A DNA stretch of 64,000 nucleotides, taken from positions 1 to 64,000 of the forward strand of contig CADBFX010000007.1 of the NCBI GenBank assembly GCA_902794125.1. Reading direction: 5' to 3'. The position numbers were made by a program, and so were the translations under genes. Shown here piece after piece: positions 33,840 to 42,947 of the stretch. The stretch is from an uncultured Elusimicrobium sp. (GTDB lineage Bacteria > Elusimicrobiota > Elusimicrobia > Elusimicrobiales > Elusimicrobiaceae). Position 1 is the stretch's first letter. Every line of letters starts with the position of its first letter. The notes under the pieces are model-generated. The model was not told the origin of the DNA. It did no database searches and saw only the letters and a program-made list of their open reading frames with translations.

Positions 33840-35201
33840 ATGAAAAAAGGTCCTTCTGCCTCGTTAAAAGAATTATGGAAACTTTCTTATCCGCTCATCG
33901 TGCTTATGGGGGCGCAGATGGTGATGCAATTTGTGGACCGGATGTTTTTGGCCTGGTATTCGGCGGATGCCCTGGCAGCTTGTGTACCGGCGGGCCTTTT
34001 GGCTATGACGTTTGCTTCTCTTTTTATGGGACTGGCCGGATATACAAGTGTATTTATTTCGCAGTTTTCCGCTAAGAAAAAAAGAGCTTCTGTCACGCTT
34101 TCGTTATGGCAAGGGGTACTTTTGTCCCTTATTTCAGCCGGTTTATTGGCGGCGCTGACGCCTGTGGGCCGGGGGCTTATTTATTCCTTCGGGCACGAAG
34201 ATGCCGTATTGCACTTGGAACTTACCTACTTTACCATTTTAAATATTTTCGGCGGTTTTGCTGTAACCAACAATGCGCTGGGAAGTTTTTTTAGCGGGCG
34301 CGGAAACACTAAAGTTCCTATGTACACAGCCCTGGCGGGAATTGTGCTTAATGTGGGGCTGGACTATGTGCTTATTTTCGGCAAATTAGGTTTCCCTGCT
34401 TTGGGTATTCGGGGCGCGGCCTGGGCAACGGTGATAAGTTGTGCTTTTTCTACCTTCATTTTTTGCAGGTTGATAGGGGCGCGGAAAAACCAGTACACGT
34501 TTAAAGTCTCCCGCTTGGCAGGATTTTATAAACCTATATTTGTGCAAATGGTGCGCTACGGCGTGCCTAACGGTTTTGGCTTTTTGATGGACGTATTATC
34601 CTTTACGTTGTTTACATTTATGATTGGTAATATAGACACGGTTTCCTTGCAAGCCAGTAATATTGTTATGTCCATGCAACCGGTAGTATTTATGGTTATT
34701 TTGGGGATGGGGGGCGGTATTCAAATTTTAGTCAGTAAATACCAGGGACTCAAAAGGCCGGATTTAAGCGTGCAAGTAGTAAAAAATGCGTGCAAGTTAG
34801 GTTATGCCTATGCCGGAGCGGTATCTTTATTATTCTTTTTCGGCGCACCGCTTTTTCTGCATTTGTTTGTTCCAACGCAGACGCAAAATGCGCCGCAATT
34901 AATGGCGGTTACGTTGCCGCTTATGAAGTTGGTGAGTAGTTTTGTACTGATGGATGCAACGTATCTTATCTTTGGAGAGGCGTTACGCGGTGCGGGAGAC
35001 ACAAAATTTTACATGTATGTAATGGTGTTTTGCGCCTGGGGGCTTTTAGTGCCCGGCACGTGGGTGTTGGTGTACAAACTGCAAGCCTCTGTGTTTTGGG
35101 TGTGGAGCTGGCTTACTTTTTATGCCGGGCTGACGGCCGTGTTTATGCTCGTGCGTTTCTTACGCGGAAAGTGGAAAACGCTGGAAGTGACAAAAGCATA
35201 A
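33840..35201 (+). CDS. MATE-family efflux transporter
   Basis: 453 residues with about twelve membrane helices. The start LSYPLIVLMGAQMVMQFVDR and the two-fold repeated plan (second half from about 235, with RYGVPNGFGFLMDVLSF) match the NorM/DinF MATE group, which exports drugs or metabolites using an Na+ or H+ gradient. TTTGGAG precedes ATG. The T-tail of the cspA terminator is only ten bases upstream, so either readthrough or a promoter within that stretch drives it. Confidence 0.88.
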   Translation: MKKGPSASLKELWKLSYPLIVLMGAQMVMQFVDRMFLAWYSADALAACVPAGLLAMTFASLFMGLAGYTSVFISQFSAKKKRASVTLSLWQGVLLSLISAGLLAALTPVGRGLIYSFGHEDAVLHLELTYFTILNIFGGFAVTNNALGSFFSGRGNTKVPMYTALAGIVLNVGLDYVLIFGKLGFPALGIRGAAWATVISCAFSTFIFCRLIGARKNQYTFKVSRLAGFYKPIFVQMVRYGVPNGFGFLMDVLSFTLFTFMIGNIDTVSLQASNIVMSMQPVVFMVILGMGGGIQILVSKYQGLKRPDLSVQVVKNACKLGYAYAGAVSLLFFFGAPLFLHLFVPTQTQNAPQLMAVTLPLMKLVSSFVLMDATYLIFGEALRGAGDTKFYMYVMVFCAWGLLVPGTWVLVYKLQASVFWVWSWLTFYAGLTAVFMLVRFLRGKWKTLEVTKA

Positions 35202-35264
35202 AAATTTTGTACATTTTGGGGGAATAACGAGCCAATCTTGCTTGATACTTGGGGAGGTGTACGT

Positions 35265-36083
35265 ATGGAAGTTTTACACAAAGCAGATATCGGTGTTTTT
35301 GGCGGTTCCGGTTTTTACAGTTTTTTAAGTGATATTGAAGAAGTAAATATAGATACGCCGTTTGGCGAGACGAGCGATAGCGTTTTTATTGGAACTATTG
35401 GTTCGCATAGAGTGGCTTTTATGCCGCGCCACGGGCGGGACCATTCCCTTCCGCCGCATCAAATTAACTATCGTGCCAACGCTTGGGCTATGAAAAAATT
35501 AGGTTGCACCCGTGTCATTTCTCCTTGTGCGGCAGGCAGTTTGCAAAAAGAAATTAAGCCGGGAGATTTTGTGATTTGCGACCAATTTGTAGATTGGACC
35601 GATAATCGTAAAAGTACCTTTTTTGAAAAAGGTTCCGTGGTGCAAGGAAGTGCCGTGCAACATCCGTCCGCCGCAGAAATATATTGTCCACAACTGCGCC
35701 AATTGGCGGTAGAAACCGCCCGGGATTTAAATATCCCTGTTCATGACGGGGGTACGGTGGTGGTAATTAACGGGCCGCGTTTTTCTACCAAGGCGGAATC
35801 GGCCTTTTTCACCCGGCAGGGTTGGCAGGTAATTAATATGACTGCTTTCCCGGAGGCCTATTTGGCCAAGGAATTAAATATGTGTCCGCTCAATATTTCG
35901 CTGATTACCGATTATGATGCCGGGCTTGTGGGAGATGTGGCCCCCGTGTCGCATGAAGATGTATTAAAAGTATTTAACAGTAATATTGAAAAATTAAAAT
36001 CGCTTCTGTTTAAAATGGTAGAAAGAATTCCGTTGCAAGAGCGTTCTTGTAATTGTGCTAATACTACACAACTTAATTTCTAA
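35265..36083 (+). CDS. mtnP: 5'-methylthioadenosine phosphorylase
   Basis: ATG 35265 follows GGGGAGG by seven bases; a TTG 27 bases upstream is rejected. 272 residues: ADIGVFGGSGFYSFL, MPRHGRDHSLPPHQINYRAN, INGPRFSTKAES and INMTAFPEAYLAKEL are the phosphate, base and ribose sites of the MTAP branch of purine nucleoside phosphorylases. It splits methylthioadenosine, a by-product of SAM use, into adenine and methylthioribose-1-phosphate. The Cys-rich tail (CNCAN) is unusual. metK lies about 8 kb away. Confidence 0.88.
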   Translation: MEVLHKADIGVFGGSGFYSFLSDIEEVNIDTPFGETSDSVFIGTIGSHRVAFMPRHGRDHSLPPHQINYRANAWAMKKLGCTRVISPCAAGSLQKEIKPGDFVICDQFVDWTDNRKSTFFEKGSVVQGSAVQHPSAAEIYCPQLRQLAVETARDLNIPVHDGGTVVVINGPRFSTKAESAFFTRQGWQVINMTAFPEAYLAKELNMCPLNISLITDYDAGLVGDVAPVSHEDVLKVFNSNIEKLKSLLFKMVERIPLQERSCNCANTTQLNF

Positions 36084-36095
36084 TACAAAGCAAAT

Positions 36096-36127
36096 AAAAA
36101 GAGCCGGCTTAAAAACCGGCTCTTTTT
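36096..36127. terminator. Bidirectional terminator between mtnP and dacB
   Basis: AAAAAGAGCCGG pairs with CCGGCTCTTTTT around CTTAAAAA. A-tracts and T-tracts flank both sides, so it can end the plus-strand mtnP transcript and the minus-strand dacB transcript. Confidence 0.92.
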
Positions 36128-36138
36128 AAATGTACTTT

Positions 36139-37602
36139 TTAAGGTAATTGTAAGAGTTGCTTAATAACAGCTTCATGCATACGTAGTAAACTTTCATCTT
36201 TACTGGCTAAGTTATTCGCCATCAGCACAAACGCAATTAGCTTGCCATCTTTATCGTGTACATACCCGGCGGCGGCCTTTACACCGTCAATCGTGCCACC
36301 CTTTACACGAACTTGGTCCACCTTTTTGAAAGGTTTTAAAAAGCGGCGAAGCAGTAGTAAATCGCCCCGGTCGTCCGGCGTGGCAAGAGAATGATAGTAA
36401 ATATCAAAATAGGGGCTATTGGCCATATAAACTAACGTATTTAAAAGCGTTTGCGGCGTGAGCAAATTATCGCGCGCGAGGCCGCTTCCGTCGTATAACA
36501 CGGTATCGTTTGCCGTAGCGATTTTGTGTTGTTGTAAAAAGCGGTTTAAGGCGTTTAAGCCATTTTCTATACTTCCTTTTTTGCCTTCTTTTAAAGCCAA
36601 ATTGCGTAGCAGCATATCGGCATACAAATTGAAACTGCGTTTGTTCACAATCACAACAATATCTTTTAGGCGGGGGGAATAATATGTGTGTAAAAGTTGT
36701 TGCTGTGTATAATCGGGCGCTTGGAGGGTCGTTTGCGCCTCTTTCTGAACCGGGATATTATTTTCCACCAAGGCATTTTGCAACATTTGTGCGGCAAATA
36801 AGGCCGGGTCGGGCAGGGCGGCTTTAATTGTAAATCCGTTTAGATTCGTGGGAATCGTGCCGAAAATTTTTAAATTATATTGTTCGGGCGCGCCATAGAC
36901 ATACGCATTATCTTTTTTTGTTTTTCCGTCGGTTGTTACGAAATTTTGCAAATGTAATTGGGGAAGTTGCGGGGTGGTGCCGGCAAGTTCCGTAAGTTGA
37001 TTGGCGCGCAACTGGGGTTTGAAATGAATCTCAAATGAATTGTCGTTAAAACAAAGCGGGCTGGCCGGAGCCGCAAAGTAGTTGCCCATATTTTCCCAGT
37101 TAACTTTCGGCGAAACGGACGGTCCTTCAAAGGCAGAAACATCGGCTATTACCGTACCGGTTATTTTAGTAATGCCGGCTTTTTGCACGGCTTTTACCCA
37201 TTGTTCCACGACTTGTTGCCACGGTTGCCCGCCCGTTACGCGGGTGGAACCTAAGGTAGGGTCTGCACCGCCTTGTAGATATAAGTTGCCGTGCAGTACG
37301 CCGTTTTCATCCGGGCGTGTTTGGGCATACAAGCGCGTTTCAAAACGGTGGTCCGGCCCAAAAGTTTCCAGTGCGGCGGCGGTAGTTAATAATTTAAGAG
37401 TACTGGCGGGTGTCAAGCGGGTGTTTTCGTGTAGGGCAAAAATCGGCGTTGTGGGTGCATCGGCATAAGCGGCTACTCCGCCCCAAATAGCACCTTGCAA
37501 AACAGGAAGCGATTGTTGTTCTTCCACAAAGGATTGTAATACTTGTGCCGACGAAAAGGCGGGCAAGCATAAAAGAGATAAAAAAAGAGATAAAAAACGC
37601 AT
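36139..37602 (-). CDS. dacB: D-alanyl-D-alanine carboxypeptidase/endopeptidase (PBP4, DacB type)
   Basis: 487 residues with a signal peptide (about 1-19). LTPASTLKLLTTAAAL is the SxxK active site; GSGLARDN lies in the second motif region; VRVKGGTIDG corresponds to KTG, with Gly in place of Thr. The insertion between the first and second motifs marks the PBP4 class. It trims or cuts peptidoglycan cross-links in the periplasm. It starts six bases after the stop of the upstream minus-strand gene, so the two are co-transcribed. Confidence 0.9.
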   Translation of the reverse strand: MRFLSLFLSLLCLPAFSSAQVLQSFVEEQQSLPVLQGAIWGGVAAYADAPTTPIFALHENTRLTPASTLKLLTTAAALETFGPDHRFETRLYAQTRPDENGVLHGNLYLQGGADPTLGSTRVTGGQPWQQVVEQWVKAVQKAGITKITGTVIADVSAFEGPSVSPKVNWENMGNYFAAPASPLCFNDNSFEIHFKPQLRANQLTELAGTTPQLPQLHLQNFVTTDGKTKKDNAYVYGAPEQYNLKIFGTIPTNLNGFTIKAALPDPALFAAQMLQNALVENNIPVQKEAQTTLQAPDYTQQQLLHTYYSPRLKDIVVIVNKRSFNLYADMLLRNLALKEGKKGSIENGLNALNRFLQQHKIATANDTVLYDGSGLARDNLLTPQTLLNTLVYMANSPYFDIYYHSLATPDDRGDLLLLRRFLKPFKKVDQVRVKGGTIDGVKAAAGYVHDKDGKLIAFVLMANNLASKDESLLRMHEAVIKQLLQLP

Positions 37603-37608
37603 AACCGG

Positions 37609-39261
37609 TTAGTTAATCCACGGGTACCATTTATCACGGTCGCGGATGTTGATTAAAAGAGATACGGCCAACATATCCCGGGCGTTGATGGCTTGCGGTT
37701 TATCTAAATTGCAAGTGAAACGGTTAAAGGCCGCGTGATCGTTTTGGATACTCCCTTGGCTATCCATTTGCCCGGAGATTTGATAATCGGCTCGGAAGAA
37801 TCCCCACAAATGTCCGGTTATTCTTCGGAATAAAGAACGCCAAAGTGATTTTTCGGTAATTTGCGCAATTTCTTGTCCGTCTTTGGATATTACTTTCCAC
37901 GTCCGGCGTAAACGGAAGCGTTGGCGGACGGCCACTAATTTATCTTTGGAGCGGGCAAAATAAATTTCATATGTTTCTTTGGTTACCGCAAAACCTTTCT
38001 GCACGAGTAAGGCGGCTTTTTTGCCTTTGCGGTCGAAGAGTGTAATTTCGCTGAGCACCAATTGGCTCCACACTACGCCACAACAAAAAATAGCAACTCC
38101 AAGCGGTAAGAGTAATGAGCATACCGAGTAAATGGTGTTGTACGCAAACGAAGAGTTTGGCCACAAATGTAATGCTTCGCAAAGGCCAGTTCCACCCAAA
38201 GCAAGTAACGTAAAGACAATCAAAAGAGAGCCGGACCACAAAAATAAACTATCCCAGCGTGAAGACAAAGCAATTAGCGTATTGCCTTGGTTGTCTTTGG
38301 CGCGGAAAATGAGCGACGGCGTACCATACAAACGCATAAAACGAATGGGGTAGAGCGAATTAGGATTAGCCGGCTGTGCAACGGAAGCACGATAAAAAAT
38401 CCAATGGGCCAGGAGCCCTATCGTTTGGATTAACAGATACAACATGAGTAACGTAATGATTACATCAAACAACGGTCCCAACTGCCGGATGTACGGCGGC
38501 ATATGTGGGGAAACCAATGTGTTGATGTTTAGTTTTTTCACACGGTTTTTTAACTGTCGCAAATAAGAACGAAAATCTTTTTTGGGCGCGGTAACTCGCG
38601 GGGCGTTTTCGGGTTTGGTTTCTGCGGGGGCCTTGGTGGCAACCGGCACCGGTGCATCTATTTCTTCCGGTAAGACTTGCGGCGCGCTTAAATCTTCTTC
38701 GGATACTTCGGGCATAGCTGCAATGTTATAAGCTCGTTTGTCTTCGGTGGCTATTTCCAAAGACGGCTTTTTAGGAGCCATGGGGGAAATAAACGAAAAA
38801 ATCAGGTCGGCTTCTGCGTAGGATAAGTCCTTTGCCAAAATGGAGTAGGCCTGTTCGTTAATTAAAAAATACCCCGCGCTAAAGTCGTTTTTGGGGGTGA
38901 AAAAACTGATGTAGAAAAAAGGTTCTCCCGTGGAAAATTCAATGCGTTTTACTTCTTCGCCGGTATAAGAATTACCGACGATCTGCATTTTTTTACGTTT
39001 CACGTCCACCAAATCGGTATTTACTTTCTTTTCAATACAAGTTTCGGTGGTGCAGGCAATTGTTTTGATATCAATGCGGGCGGTGCCTTTTTGTAAAGAC
39101 AAAACGCCCCGCTGCGGAAGTTTAGCCGGAGCCGTCCACCCGGAGGGCATATCTATAGAGAAAGCACCGTCGGTAGAGGTAAACGAAACGGCACCAGCGT
39201 ACGGGGACGCGGCGAAGATAGAAAAAAATAGAAATAATTTTAAAAAAGGCCTTTTTGCCAT
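37609..39261 (-). CDS. Exported/membrane protein of unknown function
   Basis: 550 residues. A signal peptide (about 1-24) and a roughly 150-residue periplasmic domain (SFTSTDGAFSIDMPSGW) are followed by a Pro/Ala/Glu-rich linker and three or four helices (about 265-400). A C-terminal cytoplasmic beta-rich part contains FRLRRTWKVISKDGQEIAQI, resembling LURP/scramblase-like folds, though only weakly. It is not recognised. It shares an operon with dacB, so an envelope-maintenance role is plausible. Confidence 0.6.
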   Translation of the reverse strand: MAKRPFLKLFLFFSIFAASPYAGAVSFTSTDGAFSIDMPSGWTAPAKLPQRGVLSLQKGTARIDIKTIACTTETCIEKKVNTDLVDVKRKKMQIVGNSYTGEEVKRIEFSTGEPFFYISFFTPKNDFSAGYFLINEQAYSILAKDLSYAEADLIFSFISPMAPKKPSLEIATEDKRAYNIAAMPEVSEEDLSAPQVLPEEIDAPVPVATKAPAETKPENAPRVTAPKKDFRSYLRQLKNRVKKLNINTLVSPHMPPYIRQLGPLFDVIITLLMLYLLIQTIGLLAHWIFYRASVAQPANPNSLYPIRFMRLYGTPSLIFRAKDNQGNTLIALSSRWDSLFLWSGSLLIVFTLLALGGTGLCEALHLWPNSSFAYNTIYSVCSLLLPLGVAIFCCGVVWSQLVLSEITLFDRKGKKAALLVQKGFAVTKETYEIYFARSKDKLVAVRQRFRLRRTWKVISKDGQEIAQITEKSLWRSLFRRITGHLWGFFRADYQISGQMDSQGSIQNDHAAFNRFTCNLDKPQAINARDMLAVSLLINIRDRDKWYPWIN

Positions 39262-39269
39262 ATAAAATC

Positions 39270-39275
39270 ATTATA
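39270..39275 (-). promoter_or_regulatory. -10 box close to start of gene 37609-39261
   Basis: TATAAT on the minus strand ends eight bases before ATG 39261. No ribosome site is present, so the message would have a leader of zero to about two bases. Confidence 0.5.
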
Positions 39276-39390
39276 CAAATTATCCAAGTGGTTTTTAAGT
39301 TATTTTTCCGTGTTTGTACTACGAATTTCTATTGTGGGACAGGGGGAAAAAGTGATATCATATAAATACATTATTATAAAAGGGTGGATT

Positions 39391-40449
39391 ATGTTAGATA
39401 AAAAATCCTGGAGTGCCCGGTTAGCGGCCTTGCGTGCTTTGTTGCGCAGTCAAAAAGTAGACGGTTTTGTATTGACGAATAATTTGGACCAGTTTTATTT
39501 AACCAATTTCTTTTTTTACCCGGAAGAATCGGTATTTTTAATTCATTCAAAAGGCGTGGTGTGCTTCACGCGCGACTTGTACGTAGGGCCGTTTGGTGCG
39601 TATGCGTCTCAAATTAGAGTAATCGGCACGGAAAATCGCGTTCAAGCCGCGGTGCAGTATGCTAAAAAATTAGGGTTGAAACGAGTTGGGTTTGACGCCA
39701 CCAAAGAGCCGTATTTTTCCGGTTCTCTGATGCACAAAAACGGTCTAGTGGAATTGCCTAGCCTTATTTCGCAACTGCGTGAGCAAAAAGCGGCAGACGA
39801 ATTGAAATTAATGCGCCAATCTAATCGCATTGCTTACATGGCCTACGAATACGTTCGTCCGCGGGTTAAAACCGGCATGACCGAGTGTGAAGTGGCCGCT
39901 TTGTTAGAAAAATATATGCGCGATCACGGCGCTACGACTACTTCTTTTCTCTCCATTGTCTGTTTCGGCGAAAATACCGCCAACCCGCACCACGAAACGG
40001 GAACCCGGAAACTCAAAAAAGAAGATGCAATTTTAATGGATTTTGGTTGTGTTTACAAAGGATACTGTTCGGATATTACGCGCAGTTGGTGGCATGGCAC
40101 TCATGCCCCGGCCGAATATACTAAAATTTGGAATTTAGTAGAAAAAGCACGCCGCGCAGGTGTGAAAAAAGTATGTATCGGCACCGCCACGAAAGATGTG
40201 GATGCTGCTGCGCGCGGTATCATTGAAAGTGCCGGCTACGGCGTTTATTTCACGCACCGCACCGGGCATGGAGTAGGGTTGGAAGTGCATGAAAATCCTT
40301 GCAACAGCGCGGATTCTACCGCCATTTTAAAAGAAGGGAATATTGTAACCGTAGAACCGGGCATTTATCTGCCGGGTAAATTTGGGGTGCGGTTAGAAGA
40401 CACCATGGCTGTTGCCAAAACGGGTGCTAACATTTTGACGAAAAAATAA
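39391..40449 (+). CDS. M24-family Xaa-Pro aminopeptidase, copy 1
   Basis: ATG 39391 with AGGGTGG upstream; an in-frame start 81 bases earlier is rejected. 352 residues. The N-terminal creatinase-like domain (about 1-130) is followed by the pita-bread domain. Metal ligand segments are visible: DFGCVYKGYCSDITR, HRTGHGVGLEVHE, VTVEPGIY and RLEDT. It removes N-terminal residues before proline. It is cytoplasmic and followed after one base by a paralogue. Confidence 0.87.
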   Translation: MLDKKSWSARLAALRALLRSQKVDGFVLTNNLDQFYLTNFFFYPEESVFLIHSKGVVCFTRDLYVGPFGAYASQIRVIGTENRVQAAVQYAKKLGLKRVGFDATKEPYFSGSLMHKNGLVELPSLISQLREQKAADELKLMRQSNRIAYMAYEYVRPRVKTGMTECEVAALLEKYMRDHGATTTSFLSIVCFGENTANPHHETGTRKLKKEDAILMDFGCVYKGYCSDITRSWWHGTHAPAEYTKIWNLVEKARRAGVKKVCIGTATKDVDAAARGIIESAGYGVYFTHRTGHGVGLEVHENPCNSADSTAILKEGNIVTVEPGIYLPGKFGVRLEDTMAVAKTGANILTKK

Positions 40450-40450
40450 C

Positions 40451-41509
40451 ATGGCAATAAAAGATTTAACTTCTGTTCGCATGGCAGACTTGCGCCGCTT
40501 GTTAAAAGACGGTGCAGTGGGGGGCTATTTAACCGTTTGTCCGTTGGAACAGCGTTATTTATCAGGGGTGGAATTGTCGGCCGGCGAAGCCGTGTTTTTG
40601 ATTACCCCGAAAAAAGCCTACTGCATTACCAAAAAACTCATTGTTAGTAAAATGGCTCCGGCCAAAAAATTTTTGCAAACGGTAGATGTTCCTTATGGTT
40701 CTATGCTTAATGGAGCATTAGCCAAAATAAAAGAGCTAGGTATTAAACCGGTCGTTTTTGACCCGGCACTTACTGATTATGCCACCGGAGCACTTTTACT
40801 AAAAGCGGGTCTTTCCCGAGCGGACGGACTCGTGCAAGAGATGCGTCGGCAAAAATATGCGGACGAAGTGGCTAAACTTCGCAAAGCGTGCCAAATTGCC
40901 AAAGATGCTTTTGCCGAAGTAAAACCGCAAATTAAAACCGGCATGACAGAAGAAGATGTGCGCATTTTAATGGCACTGGCCATGCTCAAACGCGGGGCGG
41001 ACAGTATCCCGTTTAACATTGTTTGTTTTGGGGAAAACACGGCAGATTGTCATCACACGCCTTCTAAAACCCGCAAATTAAAAAAGAACGAAGCCGTATT
41101 AATGGATTTTGGTTGTTTTTACGAAGGATATACTTCGGATATTACCCGCAGTTGGTGGCATGGGGATAAAGAACCTGCTGAATACACTCGGATTTGGAAC
41201 ATTGTAGAGGCGGCCCGCCGGGCCGGGGTAAAAACATTGCGCCCCGGTGTACAAGCCGGCGAAGTGGATGCCGCTGCCCGCCAACTGATTACAAAGGCGG
41301 GTTATGGTAAAGAATTTTTCCATACGGTAGGCCATGGCATTGGCCTAGAAGAGCACGACGCGCCGATATTGCGCGCCGGCGCAACGGATGTATTGGAAGA
41401 AAATTATGTCGTAACGGTAGAACCCGGTATTTATTTTACGCATAAATGGGGCATTCGGTTGGAAGACAGTTTGCTCATCACAAAAACGGGTTCTAAAAAA
41501 TTGACGTAA
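40451..41509 (+). CDS. M24-family Xaa-Pro aminopeptidase, copy 2
   Basis: 352 residues, the same length as copy 1 and alignable throughout. Metal ligand segments are DFGCFYEGYTSDITR, HTVGHGIGLEEHD, VTVEPGIY and RLEDS. All five ligand positions are kept, so both copies should be active. The N-terminal domain is more divergent than the catalytic domain, suggesting different substrates or a heterodimer. Confidence 0.87.
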   Translation: MAIKDLTSVRMADLRRLLKDGAVGGYLTVCPLEQRYLSGVELSAGEAVFLITPKKAYCITKKLIVSKMAPAKKFLQTVDVPYGSMLNGALAKIKELGIKPVVFDPALTDYATGALLLKAGLSRADGLVQEMRRQKYADEVAKLRKACQIAKDAFAEVKPQIKTGMTEEDVRILMALAMLKRGADSIPFNIVCFGENTADCHHTPSKTRKLKKNEAVLMDFGCFYEGYTSDITRSWWHGDKEPAEYTRIWNIVEAARRAGVKTLRPGVQAGEVDAAARQLITKAGYGKEFFHTVGHGIGLEEHDAPILRAGATDVLEENYVVTVEPGIYFTHKWGIRLEDSLLITKTGSKKLT

Positions 41510-41517
41510 CACAATTC

Positions 41518-41532
41518 CGGGCGCTACGCCCG
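41518..41532 (+). other. Small hairpin before efp
   Basis: CGGGCG pairs with CGCCCG around CTA in the gap between the M24 gene and efp, just before the GAAGGAG site. There is no T-tail, so an mRNA processing or stability role is more likely than termination. Confidence 0.55.
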
Positions 41533-41548
41533 AAACGAAGGAGTAACT

Positions 41549-42115
41549 ATGTTAAGCACAACAGAATTTCGCGAAGGTCTGATTTTTGAAGACGAAAACG
41601 GACAATTAGTGGAAATTATTGAATTTCAACACCACCGCAAAAGCCAAGCCCGCGCGGTCGTGCGTGTGAAATTACGCAACATCAATACGGGGTCTGTGAT
41701 TGAAACTTCTTACCGCCCCGAAGATAAATTTAAAGAAGTGGAAGTAGAAAAACGTCCGTTTACCTACTTATACACCACCGGTGATATGGCCACGTTTATG
41801 AACGCGGAAACGTATGACCAAGTGGAAGTTCCGGTAGCCAAATTGGGCGATTTAACCAAATATTTAAAAGACAATATGGATGCCACCGGCATTTATATTA
41901 ACGATCAACTTTTTAACGTAGAATTGCCTATCAAAGTGCCGCTTAAAATTGCGTCTACCGTTCCCGGTGTCAAAGGTGATACGGTAGCCAATACCACCAA
42001 AGAAGCCACTTTGGAAACGGGTGCTGTGATTAAAGTGCCGCTTTTTATTAACGAAGGCGATGTGGTGCTGGTTGATACTCGTACCGGCAACTACGTGGAA
42101 CGTGTTGCTGCTTAA
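41549..42115 (+). CDS. efp: Translation elongation factor P with an unusual loop
   Basis: 188 residues with a GAAGGAG site. The C-terminal OB domains are canonical (GVKGDTV, ATLETGAVIKVPLFINEGD, VDTRTGNYVERV). EF-P relieves ribosome stalling at proline runs. In the N-terminal domain the usual PGKG loop is replaced by HRKSQARAVV, which by eye is two residues longer than the E. coli loop. No lysine-modification enzyme was seen nearby. It follows the proline peptidases. Confidence 0.93.
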   Translation: MLSTTEFREGLIFEDENGQLVEIIEFQHHRKSQARAVVRVKLRNINTGSVIETSYRPEDKFKEVEVEKRPFTYLYTTGDMATFMNAETYDQVEVPVAKLGDLTKYLKDNMDATGIYINDQLFNVELPIKVPLKIASTVPGVKGDTVANTTKEATLETGAVIKVPLFINEGDVVLVDTRTGNYVERVAA

Positions 42116-42120
42116 CAAAT

Positions 42121-42573
42121 ATGTTTATTAAAAAGTGCGCAGTGGCAGTCGTATTGATCGGGCTTATTTCACCTGCCCTGCGCGCTTTTGAAGTGCAGTA
42201 CGCAGCGCTCTTTAAAATTACAGATGTGCAGCAAGTAGACGGACTACCTGTCATGCCGTTATCTAACGGGAAATATGCAGATGTGCGTGTACTGGATAAA
42301 GAAACGTTTGATTTTTTAAAAACGTGCAACACTGTTTGTAAACAACCGGCTTTACAGGCGGGGAAGGTGCTCCCGAATATTCGGCCTGCCAAAACGCGGG
42401 AGAATATGTGGATTGCCGAGTTGGAAATAGACGGCAAATGGTTGCTGGTTAGTTTAATTTTTCGCAAAGGTAAGGACGTATCGGTAAAGTTTCCTCCGAG
42501 CGTGATTATTTTAAATAAAAAGTGGCAAAAGCAAGTGGAAGAACAACTGCTGGCCGCTTTAGAGGATAAATAA
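42121..42573 (+). CDS. Small exported protein of unknown function
   Basis: 150 residues with a signal peptide (about 1-22). The mature part has a Cys pair (CNTVCKQ), a strand-rich middle (MWIAELEIDGKWLLVSLIF) and a basic amphipathic C-terminus. I recognise no family. It lies five bases after efp and overlaps the next start by one base (TAATG), so the three genes form an operon. Confidence 0.6.
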   Translation: MFIKKCAVAVVLIGLISPALRAFEVQYAALFKITDVQQVDGLPVMPLSNGKYADVRVLDKETFDFLKTCNTVCKQPALQAGKVLPNIRPAKTRENMWIAELEIDGKWLLVSLIFRKGKDVSVKFPPSVIILNKKWQKQVEEQLLAALEDK

Positions 42574-42947
42574 TGCAGTGCTTTCTACAACGTACCGGTG
42601 AAGTGTTAGCCAGCCAAGTGGAATTGGCCAATACGTATGTGTCGCGCTTAAAAGGGCTGATGTTCCGCCGTGAATTGGCCAAAGGAAATGCGTTGTTATT
42701 GGACCCTTGTCCTCAAATTCATACGTGTTTTATGAATTTTGCGATTGATGCGGTTTTTTTAGATAAACAAGGTACTGTTTTATACGTAAAAGAACAGATG
42801 AAACCGTGGCGGTGGGGGCGCTATGTGCGCGGTAGCCGCTACACGTTAGAGCTCCCCGGTGGGGTATTAGCCGGGCGGGTGCAGAAGGGAGACGTGCTCG
42901 TTTTTGCAGATTATTTTACACAGAATCCTGTGCAGGAGAAAAAATAA
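42573..42947 (+). CDS. DUF192 family protein
   Basis: 124 residues. LKGLMFRRELAKGNALLLDP, IHTCFMNFAIDAVFLD and ELPGGVLAG mark DUF192, a small single-domain family of unsettled function, often exported. This copy has no signal peptide and should be cytoplasmic. A second, lipoprotein member lies at 47058-47510. Confidence 0.82.
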   Translation: MQCFLQRTGEVLASQVELANTYVSRLKGLMFRRELAKGNALLLDPCPQIHTCFMNFAIDAVFLDKQGTVLYVKEQMKPWRWGRYVRGSRYTLELPGGVLAGRVQKGDVLVFADYFTQNPVQEKK

